Positions 27,256 through 36,622 are shown, numbered from the stretch's first letter. The stretch is DNA of 64,000 bases from an uncultured Spartobacteria bacterium (GCA_937901895.1 CALGTD010000137.1:93529-157528); one strand, 5' to 3'. The notes: generated by a model from the letters alone, not told the origin. Program-made: numbers and translations.

Positions 27256-28985
27256 TGAGGAGCCTCCGATGAGTTGATGATCGGTCTGCGATAGGCGTCG
27301 GCACGGTGGACGAGCAGCGCGACAAATGCGCCGAATGTCAGAATGATGCCCACCGCGCCCCAAGCCACGGGATTCGGGTTGGGGCCGACGAGATCCAGCA
27401 CGTAGCCGCTGATCTCCGCATGCGTGCTGCCGAACTGGATCCCGAAGAGGTTCTGCAGCGTCCACAGCGCGAAGATCCCGAGCAGGAAGACCGGACAGAG
27501 CACCTGCATGATGGGTTTGAAGATCCATGGAATCCGGATCGCCGCGCCGAGATGAGCCTCCTCGAAGCCGCGTTTGATGCCGAAGACCCACGCGAACGCA
27601 ATGATCTGGATGGTCGCGAGCACGAAGATGAGAAAGGTCCCGACCCAGAAATCCAGAGTGTCGAGCGCCTTGAGGTCCTTGCTGAACCAGACGACGAATC
27701 CTGTGCCGAGGGCGGTGATGATGCCGAGGATCGACACGGATTGCTTGCGACCGATGTTGAGGGACTCTTCGAGAAACGCGATTCCCGGCTGCAACATCGA
27801 GAGCGAGCTGGTAATTGCCGCGAGGAAGAGGAGGAAAAAGAAAAGAAACCCGAAGAGCCAGCCGACCGGAAGTTTTGCGAACACGAGCGGAAGAACCTGA
27901 AATCCGAGCCCGAACGTTCCCTGGCCGGCCACCCCCGCGATGCCGAGGAAGGCGACCGCCGCGGGCAGCGTAATGAGCCCGCCAAGAGCGACTTCGCAGA
28001 ATTCGTTCGCGCTCGTTGCCGAGAGACCGCTGAGCACGATGTCGTCGCGACGACTGAGGTAACTGGCGTAGGTGACGATCACGCCAAAGCCAACGCTCAG
28101 GGAAAAGAAAATCTGCCCGGCGGCGGCGAGCCAGACGCCGGGTTTGCGCAACTCTTCGAGAACACCGATCTTTCGAACCCGCAGTCGATCCGGCGCCGCA
28201 GCCGCCTCCCGCTCGGCCTCTTCGATCGAACGTTCGCTCACCAGTTCGCGGTCGCGCTTCCAGCCCGTGCCGTCATATGACTCCATGACGACCTTCTGGG
28301 GATTCCACATGAAGCCGAGGCCGTTGCTGACATTGCGGTCGGGATGCGCCGGGTCCGGCGTTCCAAGTGTGAGCACACGAACAAGAATGATGATCGCAAG
28401 CACGATGAGTGCCGGCATGGCCCAGGTGCAGAACCATTCGATCCCCTTTGCGATGCCCCGGTAGATCAGGAAAAAATTCAGGAGAAAAACGAAGATGATG
28501 TAATCGCCGACCTGATCAAACTGGAATCCCACCGAGGCGCCGTCCTGTGCGCTGCCGATGTAACGCGCGAAGAACGCGCCGGCTTCCCCCGGGGTCGAGA
28601 AATGCATCCGGCCTGTCAGAAAATTCATGGCGTATCCCAGACACCAGGACTCGATGACCACGTAATACATGTAGATGACGACCGGAACGATGACGCCAAT
28701 GACCCCCAGATATTTTGCCGCAGGATGACGGAGCAGGGCGTGAAATGCGCCGGGGCAGGAGTGGAAGCCCCGTTCGCCAGCGTGCCGGCCCATCGTCCAT
28801 TCCGCCCAGCAAATGGGCAGCCCTATGATGAGCAGGGAGATGAAGTAGGCGAGCATGAACGAGCCGCCGCCGTATTGCGCAGCCTGCCCCGGAAAACGCA
28901 GGAAGTTTCCCAGGCCGACGGCACTGCCTGCCACCGCGAGGATGACACCAAGTCGTGAGCTCCATCGTTCCCTGGGGGCACTCAT
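27252..28985 (-). CDS. Sodium-dependent neurotransmitter:sodium symporter (NSS/SNF) family transporter
   Basis: 577 residues, about 12 membrane segments. The first helix has the sodium/substrate site [22 protein letters not shown], the clearest NSS signature. [22 protein letters not shown] is the conserved TM6-7 region. A soluble insert of about 50 residues ([25 protein letters not shown]) lies before TM6 and is unusual next to LeuT. Substrate is likely an amino acid. The small gene coupled to its 3' end supports a MetP-like methionine or alanine importer. Its start lies about 280 bases from the tRNA gene on the other strand. Confidence 0.9.
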   Translation of the reverse strand: MSAPRERWSSRLGVILAVAGSAVGLGNFLRFPGQAAQYGGGSFMLAYFISLLIIGLPICWAEWTMGRHAGERGFHSCPGAFHALLRHPAAKYLGVIGVIVPVVIYMYYVVIESWCLGYAMNFLTGRMHFSTPGEAGAFFARYIGSAQDGASVGFQFDQVGDYIIFVFLLNFFLIYRGIAKGIEWFCTWAMPALIVLAIIILVRVLTLGTPDPAHPDRNVSNGLGFMWNPQKVVMESYDGTGWKRDRELVSERSIEEAEREAAAAPDRLRVRKIGVLEELRKPGVWLAAAGQIFFSLSVGFGVIVTYASYLSRRDDIVLSGLSATSANEFCEVALGGLITLPAAVAFLGIAGVAGQGTFGLGFQVLPLVFAKLPVGWLFGFLFFFLLFLAAITSSLSMLQPGIAFLEESLNIGRKQSVSILGIITALGTGFVVWFSKDLKALDTLDFWVGTFLIFVLATIQIIAFAWVFGIKRGFEEAHLGAAIRIPWIFKPIMQVLCPVFLLGIFALWTLQNLFGIQFGSTHAEISGYVLDLVGPNPNPVAWGAVGIILTFGAFVALLVHRADAYRRPIINSSEAPQ

Positions 28986-29135
28986 TGGCCGGGGAGGCTA
29001 GCGCACCGATGGGGCGATGCGCAATCTTCCGCCGCCGAAAACCCCGCGCCGCTCACCGGCCAAAAACTTTGTGAAAAATTTCACTTGCCCCCGGGGGAAT
29101 ATTTGCGATGATGTTCCTCGTTCTGGGGGGAACAG

Positions 29136-29167
29136 TGGGCCGTCGTAACACTCGTTGCGGCGGCCCA
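29136..29167 (+). other. Stable hairpin in the NSS-tRNA gap, possible small RNA or terminator
   Basis: The arms TGGGCCGTCGTAAC and GTTGCGGCGGCCCA form a 14-pair stem (two G-U pairs) around a four-base loop ACTC, followed by TATCTTTTCC. Upstream lie two further inverted repeats: GTGAAA-AA-TTTCAC (29071-29084) and CCCCCGGGGG (29088-29097). No coding frame covers the region. A short transcript ending at this hairpin, or a leader in front of the tRNA, would fit; neither is proven. Confidence 0.35.
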
Positions 29168-29268
29168 TATCTTTTCCGGCGATCCTCCGGCCGGATGGAG
29201 TTTGCGCTCCGCGGACGAAATTTTTCGTTGCAATCCTCGAAGTCCGATGGCACTTTTCCACCATCAAT

Positions 29269-29345
<77 letters not shown>

Positions 29346-29350
29346 ATTTC

Positions 29351-29385
29351 AAAGCCCTGTAAGTCAGCGACTTACAGGGCTTTTT
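29351..29385 (+). terminator. Intrinsic terminator after tRNA-fMet
   Basis: A perfect 15-base stem (AAAGCCCTGTAAGTC, 29351-29365, with its complement at 29369-29383) around the loop AGC, ending in a run of five T. It lies six bases after the tRNA CCA end, as expected for the tRNA transcript terminator. It could also be read from the opposite strand. Confidence 0.85.
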
Positions 29386-29426
29386 GTTGGTTCCATTTTC
29401 TTTCTGAAATCAGGTCGAAAAGCGAC

Positions 29427-29461
29427 TTGTGCCCAGAATCGAATCGATTTTGTGCCCAAAA
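29427..29461 (+). repeat. Short direct repeat beside the tRNA
   Basis: TTGTGCCCAGAA (29427-29438) and TTGTGCCCAAAA (29450-29461) recur 23 bases apart, between the tRNA terminator and the integrase stub. Spacing of about two helical turns fits binding sites of one protein, for example integrase arm sites or part of an old attachment site. This is inference from position only. Confidence 0.4.
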
Positions 29462-29525
29462 GGGTTCCGCGCAGCCAGGCCGCCTCCGAAACGGGACGGA
29501 ATTCCCGCAATCTTTGGAACGAGGC

Positions 29526-29744
29526 ATGGCATCGATTTACAACCGCGGCACAACCCAGGCCGCATCCTGGTGGATCAAGTTTTCCGATCCGCGCACGGGC
29601 GTGGTCCACAGGCGCAGTCTTGAAACGGCGGATGGCTACCGTGCGCGACTTCTCCAAAAGAAACTCGAGCACCTGCTGGCACTTCGCCGCCCGCAGCTCT
29701 CGGACATAGAGATCCCTCCTGCGGTTCTCACGGTCATCGACTAG
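29526..29744 (+). pseudogene. Truncated phage-type integrase (N-terminal stub only)
   Basis: 72 residues beginning MASIYNRGTTQAASWWIKF and continuing SDPRTGVVHRRSLETADGYRA, then KKLEHLLALRR. This is the pattern of the N-terminal arm-binding domain of tyrosine recombinases, which usually start MAS(I/V)YKRG...WWIxYxDP and continue with ETxDKxxAxxxxKKLE. The SAM-like and catalytic domains (R...HxxR...Y) are missing; the frame stops after 72 residues and nothing downstream restores them. A complete integrase would be about 350-400 residues. It lies directly after the tRNA-fMet, the classic place for an integrase, and is probably a relic of the element that seeded the island. Confidence 0.62.
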
Positions 29745-30058
29745 AAATCCTCAACGGTCGTCCCACAAGTGTGCAACGTGCCGCTGCCCCCCACGGCACC
29801 GGCGACGGTGGTGACCGCCAGCCCCAATCCGGACCGAAGGATGTCAACCCCGAAGGAGTTCATGAATCTGTCTGCGTCGAGTGAAGGGAACCTTCCATCG
29901 CCGGCAGATACTGACGAGATCTGCGCGACCATTGCCAAACCCAAAATGCGCAAGATGCACGGAGGGCACCTTCTCCATTGAAGACACAAGTCACTAACTA
30001 ACGAGAGTTGAGTAATGGACCGTATTTGTCCGATACTCCCTGATAATCTCCCCCGGAA
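29745..30058. other. Gap between integrase stub and cas3
   Basis: No convincing plus-strand gene. The minus strand has an 82-codon frame (29741-29989) with a Gly/Ala-rich end (GLGLAVTTVAGAVGGSG) but no clear ribosome-binding site or relative that I recognise. Near the right end, TTGAGT (about 30009) and GATACT 18 bases downstream could form the cas promoter, each matching four of six consensus bases; this is weak. Confidence 0.35.
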
Positions 30059-32461
30059 ATGTCTTCAGGCTTCTACGCACATTCCGATCCCGCTCACCCC
30101 GACCCGGCGGAAGCAAGCCGGTATTGGGAGCCATTGTTCAGCCCGGAGTGCCCGGCTCTGAGCGGGCAGCATTGCGCTGCGTGTGAAACCTTGGAGCGAA
30201 TGCACGGGCATCTGAACAAGGTGGCATGGTGGACGGCCAAATTCGCGGCAGAGATTTATCCGGATGGTTCCGACCGTGAGGCGGCACGACGGTGGGGTCA
30301 TCTCGCTGGGCTCTGGCATGACCTCGGGAAGTTTTCCGAAAGGTGGCAGGCTTATCTTCGGACCAAGGCCGACATCCATTCCGATGAAGTGATCGGTCGA
30401 ATGGACCATTCGACGGCGGGAGCCAACTACGCAGCGTCGAGATCGGTTTACGGACAACTAATGGCTTACGCGATTGCCGGTCATCATGCCGGACTAGCGG
30501 ATGGAACAAGATTGCGCGCGCGATTAACGCAATACTCCACTCTTGCAGAAGTCATTTCACCTGCGCGAGCTGCAGGACTCCCTCTGGATCTGGAAATTCC
30601 CGCACCGCCCTTTCAAAAGCGAACCACTCCCAAGGAAAACGCCTTCGGATTTGGCTCGTTTGTCCGGCTGTTGTTTTCGTGCCTAGTAGATGCCGATTTT
30701 CTCGCGACGGAGTCCTTTATGGAGCCGACGCGGGGCGCACAACGTCCTCTCTGGCCCGCCGACTTGCTCTCTAAAATGAATGCTGTCCTCCATCGGCATA
30801 TCGATAAGAAGCAAGCCAGCGCGCCGGATACATTGGTGAATCGGCAGCGGAAATTGGTTCGCGAAGCCTGCTTGGAAAAGGCCGCGCTGCCCCCGGGATT
30901 TTTTTCCCTCACGGTTCCCACCGGCGGCGGAAAGACGCTCGCGTCGCTCTCTTTTGCGCTCGAGCACGCATTGAAGCACGGCCTCCGACAGATCGTCTAT
31001 GTCATCCCCTTCACATCGATCATCGAACAAAACGCTGGGGAATTTCGCTCCGTATTCGAAGAGCTTGCGAAGGAACTCGATCGGGATGTCGTGGTTGAAC
31101 ATCACTCGAATCTCGACCCGGATCGCGAGACGACCGCCAACCGTCTTGGCGCGGAAAACTGGGATGCGCCGCTGGTCGTCACCACCAGCGTTCAGTTTTT
31201 CGAATCTCTGTATGCCGCGCGCACCTCACGATGCCGAAAGCTGCATCGGCTGGCACGAGCCGTAGTCATTTTCGATGAAGCTCAGGCACTCCCCGTGTCG
31301 TTGCTCGCGCCATGCCTTGCGACAATGAAGTCCCTCGTCCGGGATTTCGGTTCCACGCTCGTCCTTTGCACTGCCACGCAGCCGGCGCTCAAGCACCGAA
31401 AGAACTTCGAGATCGGATTGGACGCGGATGAAGTGCGGGAAATCATTACGGATCCGCGGGAGCTTTTCCTGTCGCTACGCCGAACGCGCGTGGAGCCACT
31501 CGGAACCATGCCCGACGAGGCTCTGGTCACTCATTTTCAAGCGCAGCAGGCGGACACCGCCCTTTTCATCGTGAACCTCCGCCGACACGCTCGTGCGCTC
31601 TTCGAGCGCCTGAGTCACCTCCCCGGCACGTTCCATCTGTCGGCGCAGATGTGCCCCGAACACCGCAGTCGTGTGCTGGAAGAAATCCGAAAGAGACTCG
31701 ACGAAAATCTTCCCGTCGTGCTGGTGGCCACCCGCGTGATAGAGGCTGGCGTCGACATTAGTTTCCCCTTGGTTTACCGGGCGGAAGGAGGCCTCGATTC
31801 CCTGGCCCAAGCCGCAGGACGCTGCAACCGCAACGGCGAAATGCGCGACGATACGGGCACCCCCGCTCTCGGGCGGGTCTTCGCATTCCGGTCGGCGGAT
31901 TTCCCGCTTCCTCCCGTTTTGAAGGATATGCAGGAAGCGGCCAGCGCGGCTGGACAACTTGAAGAGAGACACCGTGCCGATCTTCTTGGGCTGGCGGCCA
32001 TCGAAGAATATTTTCAACTCCACTACTGGCAGCGTCGCGAACAAACGAACGGATGGGATCAGCCGCCGGGAAACGCCCCGTCGATTCTCTCGAACTTCGA
32101 ACTCGGCAGCTCCGGAGCGGAACTTTTTTACAGTCTCGGCTTCGCGTCTGCGGCGGAGGCGTTTCGCCTGATCGACAGCCCGACGAAACCCGTGATCATC
32201 CCGTGGGGAGAGAAAGGCGAGACCCTATGGACACGCCTGCGCAGTGGAGAAATCGGCGGCTGGGCTCCGTCGCGAGCCGATTATCGCGTGGCGCAGCGAC
32301 TGACGGTCCAGATCCCTATCGGCTCATGGGAAAAACTAAATCAACAAGGCCAGTTCCACCTCTTCGCCGAAGGAGCCCTCCCCATGCTCATCAACGCGAG
32401 GCTCTACGACGAGCGGATCGGCCTCGATACCGACAACCCCACTTTCGACGGAATCATCTAG
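30059..32461 (+). CDS. cas3: Cas3 nuclease-helicase, type I-C
   Basis: 800 residues. N-terminal HD nuclease: WHDLGKF (His87-Asp88), MDHSTAGA (116-117) and AGHHAGL (142-143), the four metal-site elements. SF2 helicase: Walker A VPTGGGKT (about 288-295), motif II DEAQ (about 406-409), motif III CTATQPAL, and motif VI AAGRCNRNGE. Cas3 is recruited by the I-C Cascade bound to invader DNA and degrades one strand. All catalytic motifs look intact. It is the first gene of a cas operon, 16 bases ahead of cas5c. Confidence 0.96.
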   Translation: MSSGFYAHSDPAHPDPAEASRYWEPLFSPECPALSGQHCAACETLERMHGHLNKVAWWTAKFAAEIYPDGSDREAARRWGHLAGLWHDLGKFSERWQAYLRTKADIHSDEVIGRMDHSTAGANYAASRSVYGQLMAYAIAGHHAGLADGTRLRARLTQYSTLAEVISPARAAGLPLDLEIPAPPFQKRTTPKENAFGFGSFVRLLFSCLVDADFLATESFMEPTRGAQRPLWPADLLSKMNAVLHRHIDKKQASAPDTLVNRQRKLVREACLEKAALPPGFFSLTVPTGGGKTLASLSFALEHALKHGLRQIVYVIPFTSIIEQNAGEFRSVFEELAKELDRDVVVEHHSNLDPDRETTANRLGAENWDAPLVVTTSVQFFESLYAARTSRCRKLHRLARAVVIFDEAQALPVSLLAPCLATMKSLVRDFGSTLVLCTATQPALKHRKNFEIGLDADEVREIITDPRELFLSLRRTRVEPLGTMPDEALVTHFQAQQADTALFIVNLRRHARALFERLSHLPGTFHLSAQMCPEHRSRVLEEIRKRLDENLPVVLVATRVIEAGVDISFPLVYRAEGGLDSLAQAAGRCNRNGEMRDDTGTPALGRVFAFRSADFPLPPVLKDMQEAASAAGQLEERHRADLLGLAAIEEYFQLHYWQRREQTNGWDQPPGNAPSILSNFELGSSGAELFYSLGFASAAEAFRLIDSPTKPVIIPWGEKGETLWTRLRSGEIGGWAPSRADYRVAQRLTVQIPIGSWEKLNQQGQFHLFAEGALPMLINARLYDERIGLDTDNPTFDGII

Positions 32462-32477
32462 CCCAATTTTTACACCA

Positions 32478-33209
32478 ATGGCCTACGGAATTACTCTTCA
32501 TGTCAGCGGCGATTTCGCCTGCTTCAGTCGCCCGGAGCTTCATGTGGAGCGGCTCTCCTACGAAGTCATCACCCCCTCGGCAGCTCGCGGGATTCTGGAG
32601 GCGATTTACTGGAAGCCTCAAATCGCGTGGCGGGTTGATCGCATACACGTGCTCAACCCCATTCGATTCACGACGATTCGCCGGAACGAGATCGCGGTAA
32701 AGGCCTCGGAGCGCAATGCACGAAGTGCGATGAATGCGGGACGTGGCGACATTGGCATTCTTATCGAGGATCATCGCCAGCAACGGGCCGCGACTCTTCT
32801 CCGCGAGGTTTCCTATGTGATCGAGGCGCATTTCGACATCCTCGACCGGCGGTTCGAGCGCGGCGGACCGGAAATGTCCGGAAACGACGCTGCGGGCAAA
32901 CACCTCGATATGTTCAATCGCCGAGCGCGACTTGGACAGTGCTTCCACCAACCCTACTTGGGCACACGGGAGTTCCCTGCACGCTTTTCTCTGGTGGAAG
33001 GCTCCCTTCCCGCGTCGCAGTTACCCGACGATCAGCGAAATCGCGACCTTGGGCTGATGTTTCACGATTTCGTCTACATCCCAGATCCCAAGGGCAAGGT
33101 GGTCGAGTCGAACCAGCGCCGCCGGTTGCGGGCGGAAGCACGCTTTTTCCACGCCCGGCTTCGCAACGGCGTGATGGATGTTCCACCGCTTTCTCAAACT
33201 CTCGCCTGA
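32478..33209 (+). CDS. cas5c: Cas5c (Cas5d), CRISPR RNA endonuclease of type I-C
   Basis: 243 residues with the Cas5 RAMP fold: N-terminal LHVSGDFACFSRPELHVERLSYEVITPSAARGILEAIYW and the glycine-containing C-terminal part. Type I-C lacks Cas6; Cas5c itself cuts pre-crRNA, and Tyr44 sits where the catalytic tyrosine is expected. It also caps the 5' handle in Cascade. The array repeat folds into a 7-pair hairpin followed by exactly 11 bases, the handle length known for Cas5d products, in agreement with this enzyme. It is three bases ahead of cas8c. Confidence 0.93.
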   Translation: MAYGITLHVSGDFACFSRPELHVERLSYEVITPSAARGILEAIYWKPQIAWRVDRIHVLNPIRFTTIRRNEIAVKASERNARSAMNAGRGDIGILIEDHRQQRAATLLREVSYVIEAHFDILDRRFERGGPEMSGNDAAGKHLDMFNRRARLGQCFHQPYLGTREFPARFSLVEGSLPASQLPDDQRNRDLGLMFHDFVYIPDPKGKVVESNQRRRLRAEARFFHARLRNGVMDVPPLSQTLA

Positions 33210-33212
33210 ACC

Positions 33213-34985
33213 ATGATTCTCCAAGCTCTCCGTGGTTACTACAACCGTCTCGCCGACGACCCGCACAGCGGTGTCGCGCGTCCCGGTTACAGCGAGCAAA
33301 AGATCACTTTTATCGTTGTCCTGAATCCCAACGGCACGCTCCACGAAATCAAGGACGGGCGCCGCGAGGAGGTGACGATCTTGCGAAACGGCAAGCAGAA
33401 GGTCGATTTGCGCTCCACACCCATGATCGTTCCGGGCGGAGCAAAACCATCCGGCTCGGGTCTAAATCCGGGATTCCTGTGGGACAACACCGCCTATCTC
33501 CTGGGTTACAAGCCTGAGGATCCCAATCCCCAGCGCACACGCGAAAGCTTTGAAGCCTTCCGTGCCCGCCATTTGGAGGCGGAAGCTGCGATCAATGACA
33601 CCGCATTTTCCGCCGTTTGCCGCTTCTTGGAAGGGTGGAATCCCGAGAGGGTGGGGGAGTATCCTGTCCTCGCAGATCTCACAACGGGGTTCGGGGTCTT
33701 CCAGATTTCCGGAGAACAGGAATACGTCCACGATCGCGCTGCCATTCGCGCTTGGTGGGACTCCCAGCAAGAAAGTGCGAAATCCGGAAAAATCGGATTC
33801 TGCCTTGTGACGGGGCGGGAGTTACCCCTTGCCACGCTGCATGAACCGGCGATCAAAGGAGTGGTTGGAGCCCAGCCGGGCGGAGCAAAATTGGTGTCGT
33901 TCAACTGTGACGCCTTCGAGTCTTACGGGAAAGAGCAGGGAGAAAACGCTCCCGTAAGCGAGGAAGCGGCCTTCGCCTACTGCAACGCTCTGAACCTGCT
34001 CCTTGGCCGGGAGCGGCAACGCCTCCAGATCGGAGACGCGACCACCGTTTTCTGGACCGATCAGCCGAGACCAGCCCCCGGCGAAATAGCCGCGGATGAA
34101 CTGGTCAGCTTCCTCCTAGATTCCGCTCAACAAGAACCTCAAGACGCGGGCTTGAAGAACCGCATTCGAGCGGTGCTGGAAAAGGCCGCGCAAGGCCAGC
34201 TCGCGGCCGACGATCTCGGCAAGGCAACCACGCCGTTCTACATCCTTGGTCTTTCACCAAACGCTTCGCGGCTGTCGGTGCGATTCTGGCACCAGAGCAC
34301 GCTTGGCGAAATCAGCGAGCGACTACAGCAGCATATTCAACGGCTTGCCCTCGTTCGCCAGTGGGACGAGACCGCCAAAAACCCTGATCCCCTCATTCCA
34401 TCCGTCTGGCAGATTCTGCGGCAGACCGGGCGGGAGGCGAAGGACATTCCCCCCCTCCTTGGGGGCGCGCTCATGGAAGCCATCCTCAGCGGGGGCAAAT
34501 ATCCCGACGCTCTCGTCTCGGCCATCCTCCGTCGCATCAAGGCCGACCGCGATGTCAATTACCTCCGCGCCTGCGCCCTCAAGGCGTGGCTCATCCGCAA
34601 CCAAGAACAATCCATCCAACCCATGCTCGACGAAAGCAATACCCAGCCCGGTTATTTGCTCGGCCGGCTATTTGCCGCCTTGGAAAAAACCCAACAGGAC
34701 GCCCTCGGCGATGTGAACGCCGGCATCCGCGACCGATTCTATGCCAGCGCCTCCTCGACGCCGCGTGCCGTGATGTCCCGCCTGTTGAAGATGTTCAACT
34801 TCTACATCGCAAAGCTCGAAGGTGGCCAAAAAACCAACCGCGAGAAGCTCGTGCAGGACATCCTCGACCCGTTGCGCGACTTCCCCGCCCATCTCACGAT
34901 CGAGCAGCAAAGCCTCTTCGCTCTCGGCTACTACCACCAACGCAAGGCGTTCTTCACCAGGAAAGACGACTCTTCCAAAAACTAA
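33213..34985 (+). CDS. cas8c: Cas8c (Csd1), large subunit of type I-C Cascade
   Basis: 590 residues, normal for Csd1. The start MILQALRGYYNRLADDP is typical, as are GFLWDNTAYLLGY and the late segment QPGYLLGRLFAALEKTQ. It recognises the PAM and helps open target DNA. In type I-C an internal start also makes the small subunit Cas11c (separate entry). It defines the subtype together with cas5c and cas7c. It is followed by cas7c after 33 bases. Confidence 0.93.
   Translation: MILQALRGYYNRLADDPHSGVARPGYSEQKITFIVVLNPNGTLHEIKDGRREEVTILRNGKQKVDLRSTPMIVPGGAKPSGSGLNPGFLWDNTAYLLGYKPEDPNPQRTRESFEAFRARHLEAEAAINDTAFSAVCRFLEGWNPERVGEYPVLADLTTGFGVFQISGEQEYVHDRAAIRAWWDSQQESAKSGKIGFCLVTGRELPLATLHEPAIKGVVGAQPGGAKLVSFNCDAFESYGKEQGENAPVSEEAAFAYCNALNLLLGRERQRLQIGDATTVFWTDQPRPAPGEIAADELVSFLLDSAQQEPQDAGLKNRIRAVLEKAAQGQLAADDLGKATTPFYILGLSPNASRLSVRFWHQSTLGEISERLQQHIQRLALVRQWDETAKNPDPLIPSVWQILRQTGREAKDIPPLLGGALMEAILSGGKYPDALVSAILRRIKADRDVNYLRACALKAWLIRNQEQSIQPMLDESNTQPGYLLGRLFAALEKTQQDALGDVNAGIRDRFYASASSTPRAVMSRLLKMFNFYIAKLEGGQKTNREKLVQDILDPLRDFPAHLTIEQQSLFALGYYHQRKAFFTRKDDSSKN
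34623..34985 (+). CDS. Candidate Cas11c small subunit from an internal start within cas8c
   Basis: An in-frame ATG at 34623 in cas8c would give a 120-residue helical protein (MLDESNTQPGYLLGRLF...). Type I-C systems such as that of Desulfovibrio vulgaris make a Cas11c of this size from the C-terminal part of cas8c, starting just before the same YLLGRLFA segment. No strong ribosome-binding site is visible (CAAGAACAATCC upstream), so the exact start is uncertain; an ATG at 34473 with GGGGG upstream is another option (170 residues). Confidence 0.5.
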   Translation: MLDESNTQPGYLLGRLFAALEKTQQDALGDVNAGIRDRFYASASSTPRAVMSRLLKMFNFYIAKLEGGQKTNREKLVQDILDPLRDFPAHLTIEQQSLFALGYYHQRKAFFTRKDDSSKN

Positions 34986-35018
34986 ATCCCACCATCCAAT
35001 CCCAAAACAATCACACCC

Positions 35019-35891
35019 ATGAACCGCTACGACTTCGTTTATCTCTTCGACGCTCAAGATGCGAATCCCAACGGCGATCCCGACGCCGGAAACCTCCCTC
35101 GTGTGGATACCGAAACCGGCCACGGCCTCGTCACCGACGTCTGTCTCAAGCGTAAAATCCGGAACTTTGTCCAACTCACAAAACCGGAATCCCAAGGCCA
35201 GGACGGCCCGGGATTCGACATCTATGTCCGCGAGAAAGCCATCCTTAACAACCAGCACCTCCGCGCCTACAAGGCTCTCGATCTTGATCCCAAAAAGGCC
35301 AAGCAACCCGAGGTGGAAAAAACGCGCGACTGGATGTGCAAGAATTTCTATGACATCCGCTCCTTCGGAGCCGTGATGACCACGGAAATTAACTGCGGAC
35401 AAGTCCGCGGTCCGGTGCAGTTTTCCTTCTCCCGCTCCATCGATCCGATCGTGACCAGTGAATTCTCGATCACTCGTTGTGCTGTCGCCACGGAGCGTGA
35501 AGCCGAGAAGCAATCCGGCGACAATCGCACGATGGGACGCAAATTCGCCGTTCCCTATGCGCTCTACCGCACGAATGGTTTCATCAATCCATTCCTCGCG
35601 GCTCAAACGGGATTCTCCGACGAGGATCGGGAGTTGCTCTTCACAGCCCTCGAAAACGCCTTCCAGTTTGACCAGTCCGCGGCACGTCCAGCGGGGAGCA
35701 TGAACCCACGCGCTCTTTTGGTCTTCGAACACGACTCGCAACTCGGTTCTGCCCCGAGCCACAAGCTCTTCGACCTCGTTTCGGTGAAGAAAAAGCCGGA
35801 AGTGGAGGTCGCCCGTTCGTTTGCAGACTACGAAATTTCCATCGACGAGGCGGCGCTTCCGAGCGGCGTCACCCTCATTCGCCGCATTTGA
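35019..35891 (+). CDS. cas7c: Cas7c (Csd2), backbone subunit of type I-C Cascade
   Basis: 290 residues. The N-terminus [30 protein letters not shown] is the classical Cas7/Csd2 signature; [23 protein letters not shown] is a second conserved block. Multiple copies coat the crRNA spacer. The stop codon overlaps a TTG that may start the next frame (TTGA), which would tie the nucleotidyltransferase to the cas operon. Confidence 0.95.
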   Translation: MNRYDFVYLFDAQDANPNGDPDAGNLPRVDTETGHGLVTDVCLKRKIRNFVQLTKPESQGQDGPGFDIYVREKAILNNQHLRAYKALDLDPKKAKQPEVEKTRDWMCKNFYDIRSFGAVMTTEINCGQVRGPVQFSFSRSIDPIVTSEFSITRCAVATEREAEKQSGDNRTMGRKFAVPYALYRTNGFINPFLAAQTGFSDEDRELLFTALENAFQFDQSAARPAGSMNPRALLVFEHDSQLGSAPSHKLFDLVSVKKKPEVEVARSFADYEISIDEAALPSGVTLIRRI

Positions 35892-36452
35892 GCCAGGTGC
35901 CTGACGAGCGCGACATCTTTCAAATCTGCGTGGACGCCGCAAAGGCTGCCGGTCTGGAGTTTCTCCTCATCGGCGGCCACGCGGGGAACGCGCGCGGCTA
36001 CGAGCGAACCACGCTCGACTTCGACTTCCTGATCGCCGGTCACGACCTCGGGGCATGGAGTGAAATTCTCGAGGGCGCCAACTACCGGTTAAATCACGGA
36101 GAACATTCAGGCATTCGCGCAGTTCGTTCCGGGAGAGGGCGAAGGGTTTCGAATCGATCTGATGCTTGTCGACGCCGCCACCTTCCGCAAGCTGATCGAG
36201 GGCAGCGAGTGGATCGATTACGGGCGCCGCCTCGTGCGGGTCGCCGGAGTGCTGCATCTGATCGCGCTCAAATTGCACGCCCTTCGCAATGCAGACCGCG
36301 CATTGCTCGCCAAAGACTATGTCGATATACTATCGCTTATCCGCCGCAACGCCTTGAGTCCCGCGTCTCCAGAGCTTCTGGAGATCCTGAATCGCTATGC
36401 CACCGACTCCATCCGCAAACGACTCCTGCAAGACCTCCAGCAGCCTCTTTGA
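35888..36452 (+). pseudogene. Frameshifted nucleotidyltransferase-like gene inside the cas operon
   Basis: The first part (frame from TTG 35888 or GTG 35897) reads KAAGLEFLLIGGHAGNARGYERTTLDFDFLIAG, the GG...Thr-x-Asp-x-Asp core of small nucleotidyltransferases related to MNT/AbiEii proteins. After about nt 36110 the sense moves to another frame: FAQFVPGEGEGFRIDLMLVDAATF, then IALKLHALRNADRALLAKDYVDILSLIRR to the stop at 36452. Joining the two gives about 187 residues of family-like protein, so one base was gained or lost in roughly 36085-36120. It is either a recent pseudogene or a sequencing error. Such proteins often belong to toxin-antitoxin or abortive-infection pairs. It lies between cas7c and cas4, not a standard I-C position. 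Confidence 0.68.
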
Positions 36453-36603
36453 TCTGGATCTGCCGGTCGTCGGGGAAAGCGAAAGCCCGCTGCCTCTCGA
36501 AGAGCCGTCCTACGAGCTGATGTGCCAGCATGCGCTCTTTTTATTGCGTTCGGGGGGACAGCCCGTCTCCCAGCCCAATCCTGAGCCGTTCGTGCTCGAT
36601 TAA
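36397..36603 (+). CDS. Small acidic protein, possible partner of the nucleotidyltransferase
   Basis: 68 residues, overlapping the end of the nucleotidyltransferase frame by 56 bases. The sequence SLFDLDLPVVGESESPLPLEEPSYELMCQHALFLLRSG has no family I recognise but is not low-complexity, is acidic, and looks protein-like. Small ORFs overlapping the 3' end of related nucleotidyltransferase genes are common in bacteria. It ends 19 bases before the cas4 ATG. Could be spurious. Confidence 0.45.
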   Translation: MPPTPSANDSCKTSSSLFDLDLPVVGESESPLPLEEPSYELMCQHALFLLRSGGQPVSQPNPEPFVLD

Positions 36604-36622
36604 GGCCACATGGCAGCCGGCT

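Noticed and set aside
29741..29989. 82-codon minus-strand frame with Gly/Ala-rich end (GAVGGSG), possible bacteriocin-like peptide
   Set aside because: No ribosome-binding site, no export or modification genes nearby, and no recognisable leader; too weak to call.
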